Assembly: GCA_020639115.1 (NCBI GenBank)
Contig: JACKHG010000023.1
Span: forward strand, 1 to 47,112
Direction of reading: 5' to 3'
DNA: 47,112 bases
From: Phycisphaerales bacterium
GTDB lineage: Bacteria > Planctomycetota > Phycisphaerae > UBA1845
This document shows, in pieces, positions 1 to 8,099 of the stretch. Under the pieces are notes generated by a model, which had not been told where the DNA came from, ran no database searches, and saw only the letters and a program-made list of their open reading frames with translations. Position 1 is the first letter of the stretch; each line of letters opens with the position of its first letter. The position numbers and the translations under genes are program-made.

Positions 1-269
1 GTCGGGTCCACCGGCCCCTGCTCCATGTCGAGCTGCGTCCCCGCGACCCGCACGCCCAGGCCGATCTGGATCCCGTGCGGGATCGGCTGATCGTCCACGT
101 TGGGCAGTCCCGGCTCGCGCTTCGTCTGGTAGAGCAGGTCCTCGAAGTTGACCCGGCTCGCCTTGAACCCCGTCGTGTTGATGTTCGCGAGGTTGTTCGC
201 GGTGACGTCGAGCTTCGTGTCGAGGGCCCGCATGCCGGTCGCGGACGCGTGCAATGCCATGATTGCCAT
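1..269 (-). CDS. flgG: Flagellar basal-body rod protein FlgG, N-terminal part (runs off window start)
   Basis: Encodes the distal rod protein of the flagellar basal body, exported by the flagellar type III system. Only the first 89 residues are in the window. They carry the rod/hook N-terminal signature: MALHASATGM near the start, then VTANNLANINTTGFK at about residues 26-40, followed by the usual FEDLLYQ segment. The start at 269 has an AGGAG ribosome site at 278-282, eight bases upstream. It lies 11 bases after the flgF stop, so the two are co-transcribed. The FlgG rather than FlgF assignment rests on gene order (flgF then flgG) and on the FEDLLYQ...PGIQIG-like region; it is confident for the family and fairly confident for the paralogue. 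Confidence 0.9.
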   Translation of the reverse strand, partial: MAIMALHASATGMRALDTKLDVTANNLANINTTGFKASRVNFEDLLYQTKREPGLPNVDDQPIPHGIQIGLGVRVAGTQLDMEQGPVDP

Positions 270-280
270 AACCCAGGCTC

Positions 281-1048
281 CTAGTTGATGCGCCCGACGC
301 GCGAGACCGCTTCGCCGAGAGTCGTGTCCTGCAAGCTCACCATCTGGGCGTTGAGCTGGTACGCCCGCGAGACCTCGATCATGTCCACCATGCCCGTGAT
401 CGGATCCATCGTGGACCGCTCCACGTGCCCGGCGTGCACCATCGGGGTCGCCCGCTCCGCCGCCTGCGCGCCGGCGTTCTGAAACATGCCGGCGCCCGTC
501 TTGCGCAGCGCGTCGTGATCGGCGAAATCCACCAGGCCGAGCTGCGCCACCTTCGCGTTGCCCTGCATGACGGCCCCGTCCTTGCCCACGACCGGCGCGC
601 CCAGCGTGCGGTCCAGCACGATCGGCTGACCGGCTGCATCCAGCACCCGGTACCGCCCCTCGCCCACCACCGACCGCAGCGTCCCGTCCTGATCGACCAG
701 CAGGCGTCCGTCGCGCGTGTAGCGCACATCCTGCCCGTCGGATACCGTGAAGAAACCATTGCCCTCGAGCGCCAGGTCCAGCGCCCGGCCGGTCTCCTCC
801 AGCGCCCCCTGGTTGAAACTCGTGTACGTCGGCTTGACCCACATGCCCCCGCTCAGCTTGTCGAGCATCGCGTTCGAGTACGGCTGATCAGCCGGGTTCG
901 CCGCGCTCTCCATCCGCCGCTCGTGGATCACCGCGAGATTGTGCTTGAAGCCCACCGTGTCCACGTTCGCCAGGTTGTTCGCCATGATGGACTGGCGATA
1001 CTCATTCACCTGCATTCCGCCCGCGCTGAGCCACAGTCCGTACGTCAT
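281..1048 (-). CDS. flgF: Flagellar basal-body rod protein FlgF (proximal rod)
   Basis: A 255-residue flagellar rod protein of the FlgF/FlgG family. The N-terminus has MTYGLWLSAGGM and the rod motif MANNLANVDTVGFK. The middle has LALEGNGFFTV and YTRDGRLLVDQDGTL, the standard central D1 segment. The C-terminus ends MIEVSRAYQLNAQMVSLQD, the coiled-coil rod motif. The start at 1048 was preferred over an upstream in-frame codon at 1078 because it forms an ATGA overlap with the stop of the small upstream gene and begins exactly at the conserved methionine. Its order before flgG matches flgF-flgG operons in other flagellated bacteria. Its length is normal for the family. Confidence 0.88.
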   Translation of the reverse strand: MTYGLWLSAGGMQVNEYRQSIMANNLANVDTVGFKHNLAVIHERRMESAANPADQPYSNAMLDKLSGGMWVKPTYTSFNQGALEETGRALDLALEGNGFFTVSDGQDVRYTRDGRLLVDQDGTLRSVVGEGRYRVLDAAGQPIVLDRTLGAPVVGKDGAVMQGNAKVAQLGLVDFADHDALRKTGAGMFQNAGAQAAERATPMVHAGHVERSTMDPITGMVDMIEVSRAYQLNAQMVSLQDTTLGEAVSRVGRIN

Positions 1049-1257
1049 GCCCGGGCTCCTTCGCGTTCGTCGGCCCACGCCAGCGCCGCCGCGATCGCAG
1101 CGACGTCGGTGGCTGATTCATCAGCTTCAGCCGCGGCCTCGTCGGCCGCCGCCCGCAACAACGCGCCGAGCGTCCTCCAACTGAAGCCCGGCTCATCGAA
1201 AAGCCGCGCCGCCAGCTCGGTGCTCTGGGCCTGCCTGTCGTCCATCATCACCTGCAT
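1045..1257 (-). CDS. Small unknown protein upstream of flgF
   Basis: A 70-residue acidic, alanine-rich protein that I do not recognise. It starts MQVMMDDRQAQ and ends ADEREGARA, and is predicted to be mostly helical, with one WRTLGALL segment. The start at 1257 has GGGGAG six bases upstream; longer in-frame versions from 1302 lack such a site. Its stop overlaps the flgF start (ATGA), so translational coupling with flgF is likely and it probably belongs to the flagellar operon. A small export chaperone or rod-associated role is possible but nothing in the sequence proves it. Confidence 0.55.
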   Translation of the reverse strand: MQVMMDDRQAQSTELAARLFDEPGFSWRTLGALLRAAADEAAAEADESATDVAAIAAALAWADEREGARA

Positions 1258-1494
1258 GGGGTTCTCCCCAGCGGCCCGCATGCGCGGACACGCCGTGCCC
1301 ATCGCTTATCACCCCGCGTGCCAAACCGAAAAAACGAAAAGAGGCCCGGGACGGCCGGCCCGTAACCCAAGAAATGACAGCAACTTACAAGCGCGCCCCG
1401 CTCGCCCGGCAACTTCTGCGCTCACCCGCCGCACGCGCAAAAGGCGCATTTTGCGCACGCCCCCCGGCAACCCCTGCGCGAACGCATTACAACC

Positions 1495-1641
1495 GAGCCG
1501 CGACCGTAGGGGAGCGGAAAGCAAACGCAGACCGTAAGCCACCGCTCGCCCCAACAGAGCCGCGACCGTAAGGGAGCGGAGAGTAAACGCAGACGTGTGC
1601 CTCCGCTCGCCCCGACAGAGCCGCGACCGTAAGGGAGCGGA
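1495..1641. repeat. Three tandem copies of a GNRA-hairpin intergenic repeat
   Basis: Core GAGCCGCGACCGTAAGGGAG continued by CGGA occurs at 1495-1518, 1557-1580 and 1618-1641, spaced 61-62 bases apart, with the flanks also conserved (AAGCAAACGCAGAC follows). The 20-base heart, CCGC-GA-CC-GTAA-GG-GA-GCGG, folds as a hairpin with a GTAA (GNRA) loop, a CC/GG stem, tandem G.A mismatches and a CCGC/GCGG stem. Copy 1 has GTAG in the loop. The rest of 1258-1706 holds no convincing gene; apparent reading frames here are made by the repeat. Confidence 0.85.
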
Positions 1642-1706
1642 AAGCAAACGCGGACGTGTGCGACTGCTCCTGAGCGGTGGCCGTGAGTGCAGGACTGGCG
1701 CTGGCT

Positions 1707-2933
1707 TTACAAGTGGTCGAACGGAAGCGCCGTAATCTCGTGCCCCATCGGCAGACGCTGACCACCGGGATGCACCACGTACCCTGGCGCCGCCCGCTCA
1801 CCGACCGACTCGCGAAAGCTCCGCACGGTCGCCGCCATCGCCGGCCTGGGCGTCGCCGTCAGCTTCACCTCGATCGGCACGAGGTTGCCGTTGGTCTGCA
1901 CGATAAAATCCACTTCCGCTCCAGTCGACGTGCGCCAGAAGTAGATCTGCGGTTCCGCGCCCCGATGCCACAACCGCTTGACCAGCTCGCCGAGCACCGC
2001 GGTCTCCATGATGGAGCCCGCCATCGGCCCCTGGGCGGCGTGCTCCGCGTCCTTAAGCCCGACCAGGTAGCAGAGCGTGCCGACGTCGGTGAAATACACC
2101 TTCGGGCTCTTTACCAGCCGTTTTCCGAAATTCTCGAAGTATGGCCGCAGCACGAACACCTGGTGCGTCGCTTCCAGCACCGACAACCATGACTTCACGG
2201 TGTTGACGGCGACACCGAGGTCGCGCGCCAACTCCGTCAGATTCAGCAACTGCGCGCTCCGCGCAGCCAGCGCACGCACAAAACTCTGGAATTGCGTCAG
2301 GTCCCCCACCTGCCGGAGCGACCGCACGTCACGCTCCAGGTACGTCTGCACATAGCTGGCGTGCCACAGGCCGGCATCGCGCCGTGGGTTGGCGACAAGT
2401 TCAGGATATCCCCCACGCAGGAAGGACGCCCACAACGCTTCCGCCCCGCGCCCCGCGCCGGCGCCGTCGGCTCCGCCCGCCTCCCACGGCAGCGGTGCCT
2501 GCGGCTGACCCCTGGCCTCCCGCCGCGACAGCGGCAGAAGCCGCAACATCGCCGCGCGACCCGCGAGTGACTCGCTGATCTGCTCCATCAGCAGCAGATT
2601 CTGCGAGCCCGTGAGCAGATACTGCCCCGCCGTCGCTCGCGCACCATCGATGCGCTCCTTGATGTAGGGAAGCAGTTCCGGCGCAAACTGCACCTCGTCG
2701 AACACCACCGGCGGCGGGTAGGCGGCTAGAAAACCCCGTGGATCGCTCGCCGCAGCCGCGCGAACATCCGGCGCCTCCAGTGAAACGAGCCGACATGATT
2801 TGCCGAACAGATGCCGCAGCAGCGTCGTCTTGCCCGACTGCCGAGGCCCGGTCAGCATGACCGCAGGAAACTCCCGCGCCGCCTTCCGCACCACGGGTTC
2901 GAGCGTCCGCTGAATGTAACGGGGTATCGCCAT
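1707..2933 (-). CDS. AAA ATPase with C-terminal DUF4143 domain
   Basis: A 408-residue protein of the widespread AAA_14/DUF4143 family. The Walker A motif GPRQSGKTT is at residues 29-37, and a Walker B-like PPVVFDEVQ lies about 60 residues later. A sensor-like LLTGSQN follows. The C-terminal half has the DUF4143 nuclease-like pattern: YFTDVGTLCYL, then a glutamate-led helix, then GAEVDFIV and PIEVK, which resembles a PD-(D/E)XK core. The start at 2933 has GGAGG six bases upstream; a longer in-frame start at 2987 would add an unrelated stretch. It stands alone, with AT-rich DNA upstream. Functions in this family are mostly unknown; defence or accessory roles are often suspected. Confidence 0.9.
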   Translation of the reverse strand: MAIPRYIQRTLEPVVRKAAREFPAVMLTGPRQSGKTTLLRHLFGKSCRLVSLEAPDVRAAAASDPRGFLAAYPPPVVFDEVQFAPELLPYIKERIDGARATAGQYLLTGSQNLLLMEQISESLAGRAAMLRLLPLSRREARGQPQAPLPWEAGGADGAGAGRGAEALWASFLRGGYPELVANPRRDAGLWHASYVQTYLERDVRSLRQVGDLTQFQSFVRALAARSAQLLNLTELARDLGVAVNTVKSWLSVLEATHQVFVLRPYFENFGKRLVKSPKVYFTDVGTLCYLVGLKDAEHAAQGPMAGSIMETAVLGELVKRLWHRGAEPQIYFWRTSTGAEVDFIVQTNGNLVPIEVKLTATPRPAMAATVRSFRESVGERAAPGYVVHPGGQRLPMGHEITALPFDHL

Positions 2934-2958
2934 CGAGGGCCTCCAAGCCTTGTAATTA

Positions 2959-2973
2959 TGCATTTGGAATGCA
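2959..2973 (-). promoter_or_regulatory. Palindrome upstream of the AAA/DUF4143 gene, possible operator
   Basis: TGCATT-TGG-AATGCA is a perfect six-base inverted repeat, centred about 33 bases upstream of the start codon at 2933, in an AT-rich pocket. On the minus strand a weak TTGCAA...TAATTA pair overlaps it. It fits an operator or core promoter, but a single site is weak evidence. Confidence 0.3.
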
Positions 2974-3047
2974 CATTTGCAAGACAATGCGTCTCGGAGG
3001 CATCAAAAACGCTGTTTTCTGATGTCATCGCGATCTGGACGACCGTG

Positions 3048-4511
3048 CTATGAAGCGGACTCCTGCACCCCCCGCACCTGGGCCGCGAGCCCTCGCACTG
3101 CATCCGCGAACCGCAGACCCCGCGCCTCGTAGTTCACGAACGCGTCGTAACTCGGGCAACCCGGCGAAAGCACCACCACGTCGCCGGGCTGGGCCGCCCG
3201 CCGGGCACACGCGACAGCCTCCTCGACCGTCCCGGCCTGCTCGACCGGCAGCGGACCGCCCGCACTCCGCGTGGTTTTCAACAAACCCGCAAGCCGCGCC
3301 CCCGCATCGCCGAAGGTCACCGCCGACCGCACCCGCTCCCACCGCCCCTCGACGATCCGGTCCAGCTCCGCCCCGATGTCCTTGCCGCCGCACAGCACCA
3401 CGATCGGACCGTCAAACGACGCGAGCGCCGTCGCCACCGCCTCAGCCGAGGTCGCCTTCGAGTCGTTGTAGTAGCGCACGCCGCCCACCTCGCCGACGAA
3501 CTCCAGGCGGTGCGGCAATCCCCCAAACTCCGCCAGCGCCGTCCGCGCCGTGGACTCCGCGACGCCCAGCGCCCCCGCCAGCTTCACCGCCATGTGCGCG
3601 TTCGCCTGGTTGTGCGGCCCCGGCACCCGCAGCGCATACGGCGCCCCCTGCACACCGCCATCGTAGGGCGTGCCATGCACGCCTGCGTCGTCGGGCGTGC
3701 GGTGCACGCCTCCCTGGCGATATGCCGCATCGATCACCCGCGCCCCGCGCTCAGCCGCGATCGCCTGCACACGCTCCACGATCGCCCCATCCTCCGTCCC
3801 GACGACAATCGCTCCGCCGGCGCGCACCGCCCGCAGCAGGTTCAACTTCGCGTCCAGATATTCCTCGAACGTCCCGTGCCGGTCGAGATGGTGCGGCCGG
3901 GCGTTGGTCAATCCCGCCACATCGACCGCAAAATCCACGCCCTCGACGCAATCGAGCTGAAAACTCGAAAGCTCGAGCACGACGACGTCGGCTGCGGTCA
4001 GTTCGCCCGAGGCCTCCAGCAGCGAGGCGCCGATATTCCCGCCGAGCAGCGCCCGCCCCGCGCCGATCTCCGCCCGCGCCGCCGGATGCTGCAGGATCGC
4101 GTGGGCCATCGCACACGTTGTACTTTTGCCTATCGAGCCGGTCACGCCGACGATCCGCGCAGCGCAGCGCTCCAGAAAGAGGTTCATCTCCGTCGTCCAC
4201 GGCACATCGCGGGCAACTGCTGCCGCGTAGAACGCGCTCGTCCGCCGGTCGACCGCGGGGCTGATCACCAGCAGATCCGCGTCATCCAGGTCCGCTTCCC
4301 GATGCTCGCCCAGACGGTAGTCCACCTCCACGTCCGCGAGCTTCGCCATCGATTCGCGCAGCGTCGCCTCGTCCGCGCGGTCCGTCACCAGCACCCGCGC
4401 GCCGCGCCGGGCGAGAAACCGCGCCACGCCGATTCCGCCGCCGAAGCGGCCGAGACCCATCACCACCACGCGTTTGCCGCGAAGCCAATCATCCGTGAAC
4501 CTGCAGGTCAT
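3048..4511 (-). CDS. murD: UDP-N-acetylmuramoyl-L-alanine:D-glutamate ligase (MurD)
   Basis: Adds D-glutamate to UDP-MurNAc-L-Ala in the cytoplasm, an ATP-dependent step of peptidoglycan synthesis. At 487 residues it is close to the usual 440-490. The N-terminal domain has VVVMGLGRFGGG; the ATP site is VTGSIGKSTT (the family norm is TGTNGKST). The central domain carries LSSFQLD, LTNARPHHLDRHGTFEEY and PGPHNQANA; the C-terminal domain has YNDSKATSAEA, VLCGGKD and LSPGCPSYDAFVNYEARG. The start at 4511 (MTCRFTDDW) follows AAGGA, 31 bases after the pyrF stop; longer starts run into pyrF. Residues about 268-292 are an unusual set of three nine-residue tandem repeats. Confidence 0.95.
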   Translation of the reverse strand: MTCRFTDDWLRGKRVVVMGLGRFGGGIGVARFLARRGARVLVTDRADEATLRESMAKLADVEVDYRLGEHREADLDDADLLVISPAVDRRTSAFYAAAVARDVPWTTEMNLFLERCAARIVGVTGSIGKSTTCAMAHAILQHPAARAEIGAGRALLGGNIGASLLEASGELTAADVVVLELSSFQLDCVEGVDFAVDVAGLTNARPHHLDRHGTFEEYLDAKLNLLRAVRAGGAIVVGTEDGAIVERVQAIAAERGARVIDAAYRQGGVHRTPDDAGVHGTPYDGGVQGAPYALRVPGPHNQANAHMAVKLAGALGVAESTARTALAEFGGLPHRLEFVGEVGGVRYYNDSKATSAEAVATALASFDGPIVVLCGGKDIGAELDRIVEGRWERVRSAVTFGDAGARLAGLLKTTRSAGGPLPVEQAGTVEEAVACARRAAQPGDVVVLSPGCPSYDAFVNYEARGLRFADAVRGLAAQVRGVQESAS

Positions 4512-4542
4512 GATTCGATCCTTGAACGTACCTCGCACAGCC

Positions 4543-5457
4543 CTACGCCGGAGATTGTATATTCCCAACGGCCGTGACCAGGTCACGGCAAGCCTGCCGG
4601 ACGGACTCCGTCCACGCCTCCGGCGACTTCGGCGCGTAATTCGCGTCCGCGTACGCGTTGATCACGCCGCGCGACGAATTCACCAGTGCCCCGCCGCCGT
4701 CCGCCCGAAAACACGCCGCCACCTGCTCCCGCGAACGCCCCTGCGCCCCGAACCCCGGCACCAGCAGCACCGCGTCCGGCAGCAGCCCGCGCAGCACCCG
4801 CGCCCGCGACAACTCCCCCGGCGCCACCACCGCCCCCACCGCGCTCAGCCCGCACTTCCCGCGCATCCCCTCCATCCGCCCCCACTCCGCCACCAGCCGC
4901 GCCATCTGCTCCGCGACGTTCGTGCCGTCCGCCAGCGCCGCGTGCTGCACCTCGCCGGCTGACGCGTTGCTGGTGTGCACCAGCACGAAAATCCCCTTGT
5001 CCTGCTCGCGACACACCGTGAGAAACGGCTCGATCCCGTCGATCCCGAAATACCCGCTCAGCGTCACCGCGTCCGGGCCCGGACCCGCGTCGCTGTCGGC
5101 GAGCTGCGCCCGCGCGTACGCCATGCTGGTATGCCCAATGTCGCCGCGCTTCACGTCCCCGATCACGATCAGCCCCAGCGACCGCGCGTACGCCACCATC
5201 TCGAAGTACAGCTCCACCCCCGCGCCGCGGTACGGCTCGAAGAACGCGATGTTCAGCTTCACCACCGCGACCAGCGGGCTAACCGCCTCGAGCACCGCCC
5301 GGCAGAAGGCCCGCAACCCGTCTACCGCCCGCTCCTGCGGATACTCCACCCGCAGCGCCTCGGGCAACTGCGCGTACACCGGATCGATCCCGACACACGC
5401 CCACGTGCCCCGCGCCTTGACCGCCGCCACCAGCCGATCGGCAAAATGCTCACCCAT
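4543..5457 (-). CDS. pyrF: Orotidine 5'-phosphate decarboxylase, type 2 (PyrF)
   Basis: Converts OMP to UMP, the last step of de novo pyrimidine synthesis. The 304-residue length and motifs fit the longer subfamily 2 enzymes found in actinobacteria, planctomycetes and myxobacteria. Seen: CVGIDP near residue 20, VVKLNIAFFEPYRGAG, then the catalytic strand VIGDVKRGDIGHTS with its Lys-Arg-Gly-Asp core, VTLSGYFGIDGIEPF, LVHTSNASAGEVQ, and LVPGFGAQG followed by VNSSRGV for phosphate binding. It lies directly upstream of murD on the same strand with a 31-base gap, so they are probably one transcript. The start at 5457 is followed by a normal N-terminus (GEHFADRLVAAV), with a GAGG about 11 bases upstream. 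Confidence 0.95.
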   Translation of the reverse strand: MGEHFADRLVAAVKARGTWACVGIDPVYAQLPEALRVEYPQERAVDGLRAFCRAVLEAVSPLVAVVKLNIAFFEPYRGAGVELYFEMVAYARSLGLIVIGDVKRGDIGHTSMAYARAQLADSDAGPGPDAVTLSGYFGIDGIEPFLTVCREQDKGIFVLVHTSNASAGEVQHAALADGTNVAEQMARLVAEWGRMEGMRGKCGLSAVGAVVAPGELSRARVLRGLLPDAVLLVPGFGAQGRSREQVAACFRADGGGALVNSSRGVINAYADANYAPKSPEAWTESVRQACRDLVTAVGNIQSPA

Positions 5458-5713
5458 GAATTCCCGCGCCTCAACAAGAACCCCACTGCTCCGCGCGGCA
5501 TCCTAAGCCCCCCCGCACCCCACGCAAGCGCCGCACAACCAAATCAGAACCCCCCACGCAAGTGGGAGGCCAAGACGCTCGAACGCCACATCACGACGCG
5601 GACCCGAACTAGCGCGCCCATCGATCGGCGCCCCCGCGCACGCGCAGGCTCCGCACCACCACACCGCCCCTCAGCTTGACAACCCCGCCCCCGCCCGCGA
5701 ACAATCTCCCGGC

Positions 5714-6847
5714 ATGGCGAAGAAAGGCAAAGGTCGCGGCGGAAAACCCGGGCAGAAAGTCCGCGTCGACTTCCGGCGCAACCGCAACCGCCCCAGCCGC
5801 ACCAAGGACTGGACCCATCTCCATTCCGGTGATGAGGAAAAGGCCGACGCCGTCCCCCTCTCCGAGAGCGTCGTCGCCAAGGGCGACCTCTCCCGCCGCC
5901 GCACCATCATCGAGTCCGACGACGCCGAGCGCAAAGGCGATCGCAGCGGCGTCGTCGTCGCCATGCGCGGCCTCATCGCCGAAGTCGACGACGGCGAACG
6001 CGTCTGGCCCTGCACCGTCCGCCGCGTCCTCCGCACCCTCCGCATCGCCGAACGCCAGGCGATCACCGTCGGCGACCGCGTCCGCTTCACCGTCGAGGCC
6101 GACGCCGACGGCGTGCTCAACGAGGGCGTCATCGAACACGTCGAGCCACGCCAAGGCGAACTCAAACGCGTCGCCAAGAACCGCATTCACACCGTCGTCG
6201 CCAACGTCGACCAGGCGATCATCGTCGCGTCAGCCGGCATCCCCTCGCTCAAGCCGCACCTCATCGATCGCTACCTCGTCGCCGTCCACCACGGCGACAT
6301 CACCCCCGTGATCTGCATCAACAAGTGCGACCTCGACGCCGACAACGAAATCCCCGCTGCCCTCGCGCTCTACACCGGCCTCGGGTATACCGCCTTCGCC
6401 GCCAGCGCCACCACCGGCGAGGGCGTGGACACGCTCCGCGACCAGCTTCACGGCAAGTGCTCAGCCGTGGCCGGCCAGAGCGGCGTCGGCAAGAGTTCAC
6501 TGCTCAACGCGGTCGATCCCGACCTCAACCTCCGCGTGGGCGACGTCAATCTCGAGAACCTCAAGGGCCGCCACACGACCACGACCGCGCACCTCATCAA
6601 GCTCGCCGGCGGCGGCTACGTCGTGGACACTCCCGGCGTACGCTCCTTCGACCTGTCCGCCGTCCCGCTCAACGAGATCGAGGCGCACTTCGTCGAGTTC
6701 GTCCCGCACATCCCCAACTGCCGCTTCGCCGACTGCACCCACACCCACGAGCACGGCTGTGCCGTCAAGTCCGCCCTCGAAAAAGACCAGATCACGGAGC
6801 AACGCTACGAGAGCTACGTCCGCATGCTCCAGGAACGAATGGCCTGA
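5714..6847 (+). CDS. rsgA: Ribosome small subunit-dependent GTPase RsgA
   Basis: Circularly permuted GTPase that acts in late 30S subunit maturation. The G motifs are in the permuted order expected: NKCDLD (G4), SATTGEGVD (G5), then GQSGVGKSSLLN (G1) and DTPGVRSFDL (G3). An OB-fold precedes them. The C-terminal zinc motif is CRFADCTHTHEHGCAV, with three cysteines and a histidine. Total length is 377 residues. The first ~65 residues are a lysine/arginine-rich extension (KKGKGRGGKPGQK and RRNRNRPSR) beyond the usual OB start, likely touching rRNA. It is divergent from pyrF; the 256 bases between them (5458-5713) hold no gene and must contain promoters for both. Confidence 0.95.
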   Translation: MAKKGKGRGGKPGQKVRVDFRRNRNRPSRTKDWTHLHSGDEEKADAVPLSESVVAKGDLSRRRTIIESDDAERKGDRSGVVVAMRGLIAEVDDGERVWPCTVRRVLRTLRIAERQAITVGDRVRFTVEADADGVLNEGVIEHVEPRQGELKRVAKNRIHTVVANVDQAIIVASAGIPSLKPHLIDRYLVAVHHGDITPVICINKCDLDADNEIPAALALYTGLGYTAFAASATTGEGVDTLRDQLHGKCSAVAGQSGVGKSSLLNAVDPDLNLRVGDVNLENLKGRHTTTTAHLIKLAGGGYVVDTPGVRSFDLSAVPLNEIEAHFVEFVPHIPNCRFADCTHTHEHGCAVKSALEKDQITEQRYESYVRMLQERMA

Positions 6848-6852
6848 AGGTC

Positions 6853-6886
6853 AGGGATTGAGGGAGTAAGGGATTGAGGGATTGAG
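6853..6886. repeat. Short GGGATTGAG tandem repeat just after rsgA
   Basis: Three imperfect copies of AGGGATTGAG lie within 5-40 bases of the rsgA stop, interrupted by GGAGTA. It is one of several short-period arrays placed directly behind stop codons in this window. Confidence 0.6.
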
Positions 6887-6925
6887 TATTGACGCGCGGG
6901 GGTGCGGCTGCGGAAGATACCGACG

Positions 6926-8038
6926 ATGGCATTAACCAACTGCCTGCTGGCCAACATCGGAACGCCCCTCATGTGGGCGGGCATGTTCCACCTCGCCTTC
7001 GGCAACGCCCTCATCGGGATCTTCGAAGGCCTGCTGCTGGCCCGCCTTTTTCGCGTTCAACATGCACACGCCATCCTCTCCATGTGTCTCGCCAATTACG
7101 CCTCCATGGCCATCGGCGTATTGGGTCTGGGCTTGAAGCATGTCGGATTCAGCAGCACGCTTGATTGGGACGTGACCATTCTGAACGCGAAGGGCGTGCT
7201 GCTGATCGCGCTCGTGATTTGCATCCTGCTGTCAGCCGCGTTCGAGTGGCCGTTCTGTTACTTCGCACTGCGTGGACGGTCACACCGCGTGCGCGACTCA
7301 GTCGCAGGTTCGCTCGTAGTGCAGCTGGCGTCCTATGCCATTCTCGTCCCACTCTATCTCGTGGTCAGTCCGGTCAATGTGCTGACCAGCCTGAGCGTCG
7401 TTTCGCCGTCGACGATCGCCACCAGCACTTCCGCCGACGTCTACTTCATCGGCCGCGACGACGGAGATCTCCACCGCGTCAGCCTCGACGGCACGGATGC
7501 CGCCAGAGTCGCCCAGGCTGGCCTCCACGACCGCTTCGCCCAGCTCTTCCTCGCTCGCTCGCGGAGCGCCGACACGTATGATCTCGGAATCCGTTGGGGG
7601 CCCGAGCCATGCGAGGAACGCATCGTTGCCGGTGACATTCTGCCCGCTAATGCGCGGATCGGCGACGCGGCCGGCGACCGCAACACGCCGCGCGATGGAT
7701 GGTTGGCATTCGGCCGCGCCGTCAATCTCCAGGATGCGGATCAACCGCAATGGGAAGTGAACGCCGGCGCCTGGGCAGCCGAGGGCCTCCACGCCACGCA
7801 AGCCGCAACACACCGGGACGTGCACGTGGCGCTCGAGACGCCCTTCCTCGCCTGGTACAGCCGGTGTCCTTCGGTTCTGCCCAACGACCTCGTTGTCTAC
7901 CAGCTCGACGACCAGATCGTACTCCTCGACCTCAATACCCGCCGCATCGCCCTGCTGGCCCGCGGCCGCAGCCCCCTCGTCGTGCTGCGTACCCCTGCGC
8001 CAGAAGGTCCGACTGGCACTCCGTCCCCCACGCAGTAA
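6926..8038 (+). CDS. Membrane protein with C-terminal propeller-like exterior domain, unknown
   Basis: A 370-residue protein that I cannot assign to a named family. The first half has about five hydrophobic segments (for example GMFHLAFGNALIGIFEGLLL, then ANYASMAIGVLGLGL, LLIALVICILLSAAF and YAILVPLYLVVS). The second half, from about residue 175, is soluble and beta-rich. It starts with DVYFIGRDDGDLHRVSLDGT, the pattern of a PD40/WD40-like blade, and ends with VVYQLDDQIVLLDLNTRRIALLARG, another blade. The start at 6926 follows GGAAG; an in-frame codon at 6902 is possible. It is downstream of rsgA and 61 bases before the M28 peptidase, same strand. Membrane-anchored sensor or reporting protein is a guess. 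Confidence 0.65.
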   Translation: MALTNCLLANIGTPLMWAGMFHLAFGNALIGIFEGLLLARLFRVQHAHAILSMCLANYASMAIGVLGLGLKHVGFSSTLDWDVTILNAKGVLLIALVICILLSAAFEWPFCYFALRGRSHRVRDSVAGSLVVQLASYAILVPLYLVVSPVNVLTSLSVVSPSTIATSTSADVYFIGRDDGDLHRVSLDGTDAARVAQAGLHDRFAQLFLARSRSADTYDLGIRWGPEPCEERIVAGDILPANARIGDAAGDRNTPRDGWLAFGRAVNLQDADQPQWEVNAGAWAAEGLHATQAATHRDVHVALETPFLAWYSRCPSVLPNDLVVYQLDDQIVLLDLNTRRIALLARGRSPLVVLRTPAPEGPTGTPSPTQ

Positions 8039-8099
8039 ACTCAACGCCTGCAAACCGCTCGCCGGTGCTCACAGGGATCGTCTCACGAGGTCTTGGATC

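Noticed and set aside
1309..1801. Several open frames with RSLTVAAL or PYGRGSV in the product.
   Set aside because: The recurring peptide is produced by the tandem hairpin repeats, not by protein conservation.
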